Source: Sphingomonadales bacterium (GTDB lineage: Bacteria > Pseudomonadota > Alphaproteobacteria > Sphingomonadales > Sphingomonadaceae). Taken from it: a DNA stretch of 64,000 nt. Position numbers and translations under genes: made by a program. Below, piece by piece: positions 52,277-60,775 of the stretch. The stretch covers positions 1 through 64,000 of the forward strand of contig JANXSN010000038.1 of NCBI GenBank assembly GCA_025352685.1. Direction: 5' to 3'. The stretch's first letter is position 1, and every line of letters starts with the position of its first letter. The notes under the pieces were generated by a model. It saw only the letters and a list, made by a program, of their open reading frames with translations. It searched no databases and had not been told where the DNA came from.

Positions 52277-54523
52277 ATGGGGATCAAGATGTTGAAGTGG
52301 GCGTATGCGCTGGCAGTTGTTGCATCGGCTCCCGCGTTGGCTGACCAACACGCTGCCAAAAAACTCACCCTCGAACGCGTTTTTGCGTCACCCAACCTTG
52401 GCGGCTCGGTACCTCGTTCGCTCAAGTTGTCTCCCGACGGCAAGCTCCTTACTTCCTTGCGTCCGCGTGCGGACGACCGTGAGCGATTCGACCTGTGGGC
52501 AGTCGATACCGAAACCGGAGCCGCGCGCATGCTGCTGGATTCGACTAAATTCGGCGGGGGAGAGTTGTCTGAAGCTGAAAAGATGCAGCGCGAGAGGGCG
52601 CGCATCGGTGGCACGCGGGGGATCGTCGCGTACGAGTGGGCGGCGGACGGTAAGTCGCTGCTGGTGCCACTCGACGGCGACATTTATCTTGCGAGCCTCG
52701 ACGGAACGATCCGTCGCCTGACGAACGCGCCTGGAAGCGAACTCGACGCGGCGATCAGTCCGAAGGGCAAGTTCGTGTCGTTCGTCCGCGACCAGAACCT
52801 CCATGTCACCAGTCTTGTCACCGGCGTCGAGAACCGCCTGACGCGCGACGGTGGCGGTGCAGTCAGCTGGGGTCTTGCCGAGTTCGTTGCGCAGGAAGAA
52901 ATGGACCGAACCAAGGGTGTCTGGTGGTCCCCTGACGATGCACGCATCGCGGTCGCGCGCGTTGATGAAAGCGGTGTTGCGCTTATCAGCCGCGCAGCCA
53001 TCGGGGCCGACGGAACCAAAATCTACGACCAGAGATATCCGCGTGCCGGAGCAGCGAATGCGACGGTTCAACTCTTCGTCATGAGAAACGACGGCACGGG
53101 CCTTGCCAAAGTTGATCTTGGCGCGAACGAAGACTGTTATCTGGCGCGCGTCGACTGGGCAGAAGACGGCAAGACGCTCTACGTCCAGCGAGAAAGTCGC
53201 GACCAGAAAACGCTAGATCTTCTCAAGGTCGATCCTGTGACCGGCGCGTCGAGCGTCGTGTTCACTGAACATGCCAGGACCTGGCTTAATTTGAACGACA
53301 ATTTCCGCACGTTGAGCGACGGGAGCATAATCTGGTCGTCGGAGCGCGACGGGTATAGCCATCTCTACCGCTACAATCGGGGTCGTTGGACCCAGCTGAC
53401 CAAGGGTCCCTGGAACGTGCGCGCAGTGATTGCGGTCGACGGAACGAGGGGGCGCATCGTCTTCACCGGTAATCGCCAAACACCGATCGAGCAGCAACTT
53501 TATGCAGTGTCGATCGACGGCGGTGCCATTACGCAACTAACTGCGAATGGCGCCTGGACCTGCGCTCGGGACGGCGCGCGTGCCGAAACCTGCAGTGCCA
53601 GTGGTGCTCGCATGATCGTTACGCGGTCGAGTCAAAGCCAACCCGAACAGGCATATCTTGCCGACCTCGACGGCAAACGGGTGTCGTGGATCGAAGAGAA
53701 CAAGATCGAAGGAGAGCATCCCTATACGCCGTATATCGCAGCCCATGTCGCTGCGACGTTTGGGACGATCAAAGCAGTCGATGGATCGGTTCTCCAAACC
53801 AAGCTGTTCAAACCCAAACTCGCTGACGGCGCCAAAGCACCAGTACTGGTCATTGTTTACGGTGGGCCCGGCACTGGCCGTCAGGTTACGAACACATGGG
53901 CGAGCGGGATCGAACAATATCTGGTTCAACAGGGCTGGGCAGTGTTCTCGGTCGATGGCCGTGGTACGCCAGACCGCGGTAAGGCCTTCGAAGATCAGAT
54001 CTATCGCGCGATGTCGTCGGTCGAAGTGCAGGACCAGCTCAAGGGCGTCGATTGGCTGAAGTCGCAGCCTTGGGTCGATGCCAAGCGCGTCGCGGTCTAC
54101 GGGAGTTCCTATGGCGGTTATATGACGCTGCGCTTACTCGAGAGCGCACCCGGCGTGTTTGCAGCGGGGGTTGCTGCCGCGCCCGTGACGCAATGGGAAC
54201 TCTATGACACTCATTACACCGAGCGTTACATGGGAATGCCGCAGGATCCTGGGGGTGCGTATGCCCGAGCGGATCCACTCACCTACACCGATAGCATCGC
54301 CGACCCGTTGCTATTGATCCACGGCATGGCCGACGACAATGTCTTGTTCGAGAATTCGACAGCGTTGATCGCCAAGCTGCAGGCGGCGAGCAGGCCGTTC
54401 GAGATGATGGTCTATCCTGGTCAAACCCATCGCCTTGCCGGGCCCGGGATCAGCGTGCACCTGTGGCGGACGATTTTAGCCTTCCTCAACCGAAACGTGC
54501 GTCATGTCCCCGGCGACGAATGA
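52277..54523 (+). CDS. S9-family prolyl oligopeptidase (DPP-IV-like), exported
   Basis: 748 residues. A signal peptide at about residues 5-22 (LKWAYALAVVASAPALA) is followed by a beta-propeller domain (about 40-480) and an alpha/beta hydrolase domain. The catalytic triad is serine in YGSSYGGYMTL, aspartate in HGMADDNVLF and histidine in PGQTHRLAG. The propeller contains the family VAQEEMDRTKGVWWSPDD glutamate pair that reads free N-termini. It cleaves X-Pro dipeptides in the periplasm. Its stop overlaps the next start. Confidence 0.93.
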   Translation: MGIKMLKWAYALAVVASAPALADQHAAKKLTLERVFASPNLGGSVPRSLKLSPDGKLLTSLRPRADDRERFDLWAVDTETGAARMLLDSTKFGGGELSEAEKMQRERARIGGTRGIVAYEWAADGKSLLVPLDGDIYLASLDGTIRRLTNAPGSELDAAISPKGKFVSFVRDQNLHVTSLVTGVENRLTRDGGGAVSWGLAEFVAQEEMDRTKGVWWSPDDARIAVARVDESGVALISRAAIGADGTKIYDQRYPRAGAANATVQLFVMRNDGTGLAKVDLGANEDCYLARVDWAEDGKTLYVQRESRDQKTLDLLKVDPVTGASSVVFTEHARTWLNLNDNFRTLSDGSIIWSSERDGYSHLYRYNRGRWTQLTKGPWNVRAVIAVDGTRGRIVFTGNRQTPIEQQLYAVSIDGGAITQLTANGAWTCARDGARAETCSASGARMIVTRSSQSQPEQAYLADLDGKRVSWIEENKIEGEHPYTPYIAAHVAATFGTIKAVDGSVLQTKLFKPKLADGAKAPVLVIVYGGPGTGRQVTNTWASGIEQYLVQQGWAVFSVDGRGTPDRGKAFEDQIYRAMSSVEVQDQLKGVDWLKSQPWVDAKRVAVYGSSYGGYMTLRLLESAPGVFAAGVAAAPVTQWELYDTHYTERYMGMPQDPGGAYARADPLTYTDSIADPLLLIHGMADDNVLFENSTALIAKLQAASRPFEMMVYPGQTHRLAGPGISVHLWRTILAFLNRNVRHVPGDE

Positions 54524-55881
54524 CCGCGCCCGATCGAGCAACGACCGAGGCGGCATTGCGCGCGTGCGAGGCCGCTCTGGCACGCAATCCAAACGACGTG
54601 GTTGCGTGGCACAACAAGGGCGTCGAATTACGACGCCTCGATCGGCTCGACGAGGCCATCGTGGCGATCGGCCGAGCGCTTTCTGGCGGGTTACAGGCGC
54701 CCGAGACAAAGACAATGTGGGCGCATTTACTTGCCGACAAAGGGCGTTTCGACGAGGCGGTTGCTCAATATCAAAGTCTTCTCGCCGATCATCCTGATGT
54801 CATCGACGCTCACGAAACGCTCTCACGCCTGCTCCCGCAAATCGGGCGTCGCGGTGAAGCCCTCAACGCATACTACAAATCACTCGCTCGGGTGCCGGGT
54901 TCCGGCTTGCTCTGGATGTCGGCGCTCGGAGCGGCGAAGGATTTGCGAGACAGCGAACAGCTCCTCGAACTGGTCGGCAACGCCGAGAAGCGCTTCGGGT
55001 CGGAGCCGCTGCTCAGCATTCTGGCTGCACAGGCACATTCCTGGCGCGGCGAAGACACGATTGCTCTCGATAAGTTGGCAGGGGCAGTGGCGATAGAACC
55101 GCATAATGCGGCGGCCCATGCGACGATGGCCCAAATTTATGTTCGAACACGCGATTTGGCAAAGGCTGAGACAGCCGCGCTGACTGCCACGCAGCTTGCG
55201 CCCGACGACCAGACGGCATGGGCGCTCCTGACGGTCATCTGGCGATTGACCGCCGATCCGCGCGAGCACTGGCTCGCGGACTATGATCGGCTGGTCGTGG
55301 AAATCGATCTCAGCGGCCTTGACCTCGCCAAGACTGCACACACACTTTCGCTCCTTCATTTGACGCTCGAACATCCTGCCGAACAATCCTTGCGGGGCGG
55401 AACCCAAACGCGGGGCATCCTGTTTGACAAGGCCGGCGCGGACATCGCTGCGCTCAGGATGAAAATAGCAGGGGGCGTGACCCATAGTCTGGCCGCGTTG
55501 CCCACAGATGCGACGCACCCCTTCCTACGCCGCAATAGCGGGCATTTCAACTTTGCGGGGTCCTGGTCGGTACGCTTGCGAAGCGCGGGGCATCACATCA
55601 GCCACATTCATCCCGCCGGGTGGTTGAGCTCGGCGGCATATATCGAGCTGCCGCCCGAAGTAGCTTCGAGCGACAGCGCTGGTGCACTGGCGTTTGGCGT
55701 ACCCGAAGCGTTTCTAGGGCTGGATTTGCCGCCCCGTCTTGTCGTGCCGGCCCGACCGGGAAAACTGGTTCTGTTCCCCTCTTATTTCTGGCACGGAACC
55801 ATCCCATTTAACAGTCAACAGTCCCGCCTGACGGTCGCGTTCGACGCGGTCCCAATGGACAACGCTGCACCGCAGCGTTAG
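54520..55881 (+). CDS. TPR protein with C-terminal 2OG-Fe(II) oxygenase-like domain
   Basis: 453 residues from the ATG at 54520 (MTAPDRATTEAALRACEAAL), which overlaps the peptidase stop. About 8 TPR-type repeats fill residues 1-270, for example AWHNKGVELRRLDRLDEAIV. The C-terminal part carries the putative 2OG-Fe(II) oxygenase pattern: SGHFNFAGSWSVRL, HISHIHPAGWLSSAAYIELP with iron histidines, and FWHGTIPFNSQQSRLTVAFD with the distal histidine and arginine for 2-oxoglutarate. The fusion suggests TPR-guided hydroxylation of a protein partner, which is unknown. Confidence 0.82.
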   Translation: MTAPDRATTEAALRACEAALARNPNDVVAWHNKGVELRRLDRLDEAIVAIGRALSGGLQAPETKTMWAHLLADKGRFDEAVAQYQSLLADHPDVIDAHETLSRLLPQIGRRGEALNAYYKSLARVPGSGLLWMSALGAAKDLRDSEQLLELVGNAEKRFGSEPLLSILAAQAHSWRGEDTIALDKLAGAVAIEPHNAAAHATMAQIYVRTRDLAKAETAALTATQLAPDDQTAWALLTVIWRLTADPREHWLADYDRLVVEIDLSGLDLAKTAHTLSLLHLTLEHPAEQSLRGGTQTRGILFDKAGADIAALRMKIAGGVTHSLAALPTDATHPFLRRNSGHFNFAGSWSVRLRSAGHHISHIHPAGWLSSAAYIELPPEVASSDSAGALAFGVPEAFLGLDLPPRLVVPARPGKLVLFPSYFWHGTIPFNSQQSRLTVAFDAVPMDNAAPQR

Positions 55882-55907
55882 CGGGGCGCGATCGAAGGAG
55901 CTAGGTC

Positions 55908-56936
55908 ATGGGTTATCGGGTTGTGGTCGTGGGCGCGACTGGCAATGTTGGGCGTGAGATGCTCAACATCCTCGCCGAACGGCAGTTTCCGATCGACGAG
56001 ATTGCTGCGGTTGCATCGTCGCGCAGCCAGGGAACAGAAGTCGAGCTGGGCGACAGCGGCAAGATGCTCAAGGTTCAAAACATCGAGAATTTCGATCCGC
56101 GCGGATGGGACATGGCTTTGTTCGCGATTGGTTCGGAAGGGGCCAGGGCTCATGCCCCGCGCTTTGCCGCTTCGGGTTGTACGGTGATCGATAATTCGTC
56201 GCTCTATCGGATGGACCCCGATGTGCCGTTGGTCGTGCCGGAGGTGAATCCCGAGGCGATCTCCACCTATGTGAAGCGCAACATCATCGCCAATCCGAAC
56301 TGCTCCACCGCACAGTTAGTCGTCGCGCTCAAGCCGCTGCACGATTATGCCAAAATCAGGCGCGTCGTCGTCGCGACCTACCAGTCCGTTTCAGGAGCGG
56401 GAAAAGAAGGAATGGACGAGCTGTTCGAGCAGTCGCGCAACATCTTTGTTGGCGACAGCGCAGAGGCACGCAAGTTTACCAAGCAGATCGCGTTCAACGT
56501 GATCCCGCATATCGACAGCTTCCTCGATGACGGATCGACGAAGGAAGAATGGAAGATGATGGTCGAAACAAAGAAAATCCTCGATACCAAGATCAAGTTG
56601 ACCGCGACTTGTGTGCGCGTCCCGGTCTTTGTCGGCCATTCGGAAGCCGTAAACATCGAATTCGAAAACGAGATATCGGCTAAAAAGGCGCAAAGTCTGT
56701 TACGCGAAGCGCCCGGCATCATGCTGGTCGATAAGCGTGAAGACGGCGGGTATGTGACGCCGGTAGAATGCGTCGGGGATTATGCAACGTATGTCAGCCG
56801 GGTACGCGAGGACCCGACTGTCGAAAACGGGCTGAGCCTCTGGTGCGTTTCGGACAACCTGCGCAAGGGCGCAGCGCTCAACGCCGTGCAGATCGCGGAA
56901 CTTCTAGGTCGGCGGCATCTTAAGAAGGCGGCCTGA
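55908..56936 (+). CDS. asd: Aspartate-semialdehyde dehydrogenase
   Basis: 342 residues. NADP motif VVVVGATGNVGREML, catalytic cysteine in ANPNCSTAQLVVALKPLHD, AYQSVSGAG-type segment (TYQSVSGAGKEGMDE) and the late VGHSEAVNIEFE histidine. It makes aspartate semialdehyde for lysine, threonine, methionine and diaminopimelate. dapF in this window acts later in the same branch. Confidence 0.96.
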   Translation: MGYRVVVVGATGNVGREMLNILAERQFPIDEIAAVASSRSQGTEVELGDSGKMLKVQNIENFDPRGWDMALFAIGSEGARAHAPRFAASGCTVIDNSSLYRMDPDVPLVVPEVNPEAISTYVKRNIIANPNCSTAQLVVALKPLHDYAKIRRVVVATYQSVSGAGKEGMDELFEQSRNIFVGDSAEARKFTKQIAFNVIPHIDSFLDDGSTKEEWKMMVETKKILDTKIKLTATCVRVPVFVGHSEAVNIEFENEISAKKAQSLLREAPGIMLVDKREDGGYVTPVECVGDYATYVSRVREDPTVENGLSLWCVSDNLRKGAALNAVQIAELLGRRHLKKAA

Positions 56937-56953
56937 TTGGTAGCTCTCGCGCG

Positions 56954-57709
56954 ATGACTGTCCTGCAGATTCACCGTTTTGCATCGTTCGACGGGAGCAA
57001 GATTGCTTACCGTGAGTTGGGTGAGGGTAGGCCGGTCGTCCTGCTCCATGGCTATTTTTCTGACGCGCTGACAAATTGGGTCCGGTTCGGCCATGCAGCG
57101 GCAATTGCCGCAAGGGGCTTGCGCGTCATCATGCCCGATTTGCGGGCACACGGTTCAAGTGCCAAGCCGCATGATGTTGCGAGCTACCCACCCGACGTTC
57201 TGGCCGACGACGGGATGGCACTGATCGACCATCTTGAGCTCGACGATTATGATCTCGGCGGCTACTCGCTGGGGGCGCGAACGGTAGTGCGAATGCTGGT
57301 GCGCGGCGCAACGCCGCGGCGTTGCGTCATAGCGGGCATGGGTTATTCTGGATTGACGGCAGCCCAGCGACGCAGCGCGTATTTTGCAAATATCCTCGAT
57401 CACCTTGGTAGTTTTGAGAAGTTCACGCCCGAATGGAATGCCGAAGCGTTCCTGAAGACGACCAAGGGCGATCCCGTCGCGCTGCGCCATTTGCTTGATA
57501 GTTTTGTAGATACGCCTGCAAACGCTATCGCCGAGATCGGCATCCCGACTCTTGTTCTGTCTGGGGATGAAGACGACGATAATGGGTCGGCGGCGGACCT
57601 CGCTGCAGCGTTGCCAGACGCAACGCTCCTGCTGACGCCGGGCGGCCATATGAGTGCCGTGACCAAGCCCGAACTGGGGCAGGCGATCGCCGCATTCCTC
57701 ACCGCTTGA
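56954..57709 (+). CDS. Alpha/beta hydrolase
   Basis: 251 residues. Oxyanion segment VVLLHGYFSDALTNWVRFG, nucleophile elbow GGYSLGARTVVRM, acid in LVLSGDEDDDNG and histidine in TPGGHMSAVTKPELG. The family is broad (esterase, haloperoxidase-like) and gives no substrate. Only 17 bases separate it from asd, so the two are probably cotranscribed. Confidence 0.86.
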   Translation: MTVLQIHRFASFDGSKIAYRELGEGRPVVLLHGYFSDALTNWVRFGHAAAIAARGLRVIMPDLRAHGSSAKPHDVASYPPDVLADDGMALIDHLELDDYDLGGYSLGARTVVRMLVRGATPRRCVIAGMGYSGLTAAQRRSAYFANILDHLGSFEKFTPEWNAEAFLKTTKGDPVALRHLLDSFVDTPANAIAEIGIPTLVLSGDEDDDNGSAADLAAALPDATLLLTPGGHMSAVTKPELGQAIAAFLTA

Positions 57710-57766
57710 TTCCATTCAGGTCGTCGCCCAAGATGGAATGACAACAGAGCCGTTGGGAGGATTCAT

Positions 57767-59584
57767 TTGAAGAGAATTTTGGTTTCTGCGCTGGCGCTTG
57801 CCGTCGCGTCACCGGGCGTCGCACAAACTGCTCCTCCAGCCGGGACGACGACAGCTGCCGAGGCCGATGCGTTCGTTGCGACTGCCGAAAAGGAATATTT
57901 TGATTACAGCATTTTTGGAGGTCAGGTTGCGTGGGTCAACAACACCTACATCACTGACGACACAGACGCGATAAATGCCCGTGTTGGCACGGAGGGCACT
58001 GAACTGGGCGTCAAATTCGCCAAGGGCGCGGCCCGGTTCAATGATATCGCGGGCCTGTCGTACGATACAAAGCGAAAGCTTGAGTTCCTGCGCAACGGCC
58101 TTGTGTTGCCCGCTCCTTCATCACCGGGTGCTGCGACAGAGCTCAATACGATCACGACGCGGCTGAATTCGACGTACGGCAAGGGGAAGGGCACGCTACG
58201 AGGACAACCAGTCAACGGCTCCGACATTGAAGCCGCAATGGGAACGAATCGCAATCCTGACGAGCTGAAGGAAATGTGGGTCAGCTGGCACACCAGTGTC
58301 GGCGCGCCGATGAAGAACGATTACGCTCGCATGGTCGAGATCGCCAATCAGGGTGCAAAGGAACTCGGTTACAGCGATGTCGGTGCGATGTGGCGGTCGG
58401 GCTATGACATGCCGCCCGAACAGTTCGCAGCACTCACCGACAAGCTCTGGGGGGAAGTCAAGCCGCTCTACGACCAGCTCCATTGCTACACCCGCGCCCA
58501 GCTTAACGAGAAATATGGCGATGCGGTGCAGGCCAAAACCGGACCGATCCGTGCCGATCTCCTTGGTAACATGTGGGCACAGGAATGGGGCAATATATAC
58601 GAGGTTGTCGCGCCCAAGGGCGCAGGCGACCTTGGTTTCGATACTGGCCAGCTCCTGGTGGCCCACGGATACGACGCGCTGAAAATGGTCCACACCGGCG
58701 TCAATTTCTATTCATCGCTGGGGTTCGCCGAACCTGCCCCGACTTTCTGGGAGCGGTCGCAGTTCGTGAAGCCGCGCGACCGTGAAGTCATTTGTCACGC
58801 AAGTGCCTGGGACATCGACCAGAAGGAAGATGTGCGCATCAAGATGTGCATAAAGGTCAACGGGGACGACTTCGTCACCATTCACCACGAACTCGGGCAC
58901 AACTATTACCAGCGTGCCTATAACAAGCTTCCCTATCTCTATCTAAACGGGGCCAATGATGGCTTCCATGAAGCGATTGGCGATACCATCGCGCTATCGA
59001 TTACCCCGCAATATCTTGTTCAGATCGGCCTGCTCGACGCCGCCAGGGTGCCGGCAGCTGACAAGGACATTGGATTGTTGCTGAAACAGGCAATGGACAA
59101 GGTTGCGTTCCTCCCGTTTGGCCTCCTCGTCGACAAGTGGCGCTGGGGTGTGTTCGCGGGCACCATCAAGCCGGCGAACTACAACGCGGCGTGGACCGAT
59201 CTGCGTCGACACTATCAGGGTATCGTTCCGCCCGTTGCGCGCGACGAGACGAATTTCGATCCTGGTGCGAAATATCACATTCCCGGCAATACGCCCTACA
59301 CGCGTTACTTTCTTGCAAGATTGCTCCAGTTCCAGTTTTATGAAGCAGCATGTAAGCAGGCTGGCTGGACGGGGCCGCTGCATCGCTGTTCGTTTTACGG
59401 CAACAAGGAAGTCGGCAGGCGCTTCCATGCGATGCTCGAAATGGGTGCATCAAAGCCATGGCCCGACGCGCTGCAAGCCTTCACGGGCAGTCGCGAGATG
59501 AGTGGCAAGTCCATGATCGCTTATTTCAAGCCGCTCATGATCTGGTTACAGGCTCAGAATAAGGGACGAAGCTGCACTTGGTAA
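57767..59584 (+). CDS. M2-family peptidyl dipeptidase (ACE-like), exported
   Basis: 605 residues from the TTG at 57767 with GGGAGG seven bases upstream. A signal peptide (RILVSALALAVASPGVAQ) precedes a fully helical zinc peptidase domain. The HExxH motif is TIHHELGHNYYQRAY, and the third ligand glutamate is in DGFHEAIGDTIALS. It is a bacterial homologue of angiotensin-converting enzyme, which releases C-terminal dipeptides. It is likely periplasmic together with the DPP-IV-like enzyme nearby. The 3' end overlaps the SRPBCC gene. Confidence 0.94.
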   Translation: MKRILVSALALAVASPGVAQTAPPAGTTTAAEADAFVATAEKEYFDYSIFGGQVAWVNNTYITDDTDAINARVGTEGTELGVKFAKGAARFNDIAGLSYDTKRKLEFLRNGLVLPAPSSPGAATELNTITTRLNSTYGKGKGTLRGQPVNGSDIEAAMGTNRNPDELKEMWVSWHTSVGAPMKNDYARMVEIANQGAKELGYSDVGAMWRSGYDMPPEQFAALTDKLWGEVKPLYDQLHCYTRAQLNEKYGDAVQAKTGPIRADLLGNMWAQEWGNIYEVVAPKGAGDLGFDTGQLLVAHGYDALKMVHTGVNFYSSLGFAEPAPTFWERSQFVKPRDREVICHASAWDIDQKEDVRIKMCIKVNGDDFVTIHHELGHNYYQRAYNKLPYLYLNGANDGFHEAIGDTIALSITPQYLVQIGLLDAARVPAADKDIGLLLKQAMDKVAFLPFGLLVDKWRWGVFAGTIKPANYNAAWTDLRRHYQGIVPPVARDETNFDPGAKYHIPGNTPYTRYFLARLLQFQFYEAACKQAGWTGPLHRCSFYGNKEVGRRFHAMLEMGASKPWPDALQAFTGSREMSGKSMIAYFKPLMIWLQAQNKGRSCTW

Positions 59585-60057
59585 ATCGGTGCGACGACGT
59601 GATCCAGTGGCCCGCAGGCTATGCGCCCGCAGATTGTAAAATCCACGTCATCAACCGGATCGCCATTGCCGCGCCCCCATCGGTCGTCTGGGCCCATCTT
59701 GTTCGGGCAACGCAATGGCCAGTCTGGTATGCCAACGCGTCGAATGTCGCGATTGTTGGCGGTAGTGGGGACTTGGCCGAGGGCGCACAGTTCCGCTGGC
59801 GCACATTCGGCGTCGGCCTCGATACGCGCGTGCTCGAATGGGTACCGGACACGCGGATCGGGTGGCTTGCGACGTCATTGGGCATACGCGCTTATCACGC
59901 TTGGCTGGTTGTGCCGACTGTCACGGGGTGCACAGTTATCACTGAGGAAACCCAGCACGGTTTTGTTGCGCAGGTAGGAAAATTGCTGTTCCCAAACAGG
60001 ATGCATGACTGGCATCAAAAATGGCTGGAAGGCCTTAAAGTGCTTTCCGAGCGCTAG
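59578..60057 (+). CDS. SRPBCC (START/Bet v 1-like) protein
   Basis: 159 residues from a TTG at 59578 that overlaps the peptidase stop by seven bases. The fold is indicated by NRIAIAAPPSVVWAHLVRAT, WPVWYANASNVAIVGG and a closing helix WHQKWLEGLKVLSE. Such domains hold a hydrophobic ligand or act as polyketide cyclases. The ligand here is unknown. Pure family-level call. Confidence 0.75.
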   Translation: MVNRCDDVIQWPAGYAPADCKIHVINRIAIAAPPSVVWAHLVRATQWPVWYANASNVAIVGGSGDLAEGAQFRWRTFGVGLDTRVLEWVPDTRIGWLATSLGIRAYHAWLVVPTVTGCTVITEETQHGFVAQVGKLLFPNRMHDWHQKWLEGLKVLSER

Positions 60058-60775
60058 ACCGTCTTATTGCGACGCGGGTCTCAAACCGCTTGGCACAAGG
60101 CGACGAACACGGTCTGCTCAAGCATCGCCTTTCGCTCGAAATGTCTTCTGCGACAGGCGCCCGTGTGCTGAAGCCCTGATCCCCGCAGCTGGTGTGGAGG
60201 ACGGCCGAGCGGTTACCCGGTTTCGCGTCTTGTTCGGGCCTGCCGCCACCGCCCGCAGCAGCAGAAAAAGGGCAACTTCAATCGCACGGTGCACAACAGC
60301 GGACCGCCCCGTCGTGATATCGGCTTAATCTCCGCAGGTGCGGGCCGCAAGATTCTGATTGGTACTCGGCTATCGCCTCATACTGAAGAACATCTCGATG
60401 ACGACGACGACCAGCCTAGCGACGACCAGCCTAGCGACGAACAGCGACTGCGCCCCTGTCGCTCGGTCGAGGCGGAATGTGATCCGTCGGCTCCCACCGC
60501 GACTACGGCAACGCTGGCTCATTCAACGCGAGTTGCATGGTGGGCTGCCCCTGACCGTTACGCCTGTGTCTCGCACGCCGCAGTTTGCAGCGCGGCGAGA
60601 CGATGCCGAAACAAAGCGCGAAGGGCGGGGCAGGGGTGACCGTTTGGCGACAGCGCCGCAATGCCCGGTATTCATGGACGCTCCAGACGCTTTACGCGGG
60701 TCGTAAAAGCGGCCAGCGACGTCTGTGAGGCATGCCGTGTTGTACCGGCCTGTTCCTCATCCCATATATCGGCGC
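60058..60775. other. ~0.7 kb without a convincing gene
   Basis: Short open frames exist on the plus strand, such as one from an ATG at 60398, but they overlap, have odd composition (runs of Thr/Ser or Asp) and match no family I know. A direct repeat, gacgaccagcctagc, occurs twice in tandem near 60408-60437. No RNA gene was recognised. This may be decayed coding DNA plus the lon promoter. Confidence 0.55.

Noticed and set aside
60359-60706. Small open frames before lon as a real gene
   Set aside because: Overlapping frames of similar quality, odd composition and no homology recognised; kept only as an unassigned region.
60755-60775. Sigma-32 promoter immediately before lon (CCCATATAT)
   Set aside because: A -10-like match is present but lies about six bases from the start codon and no convincing -35 element is at the right distance.
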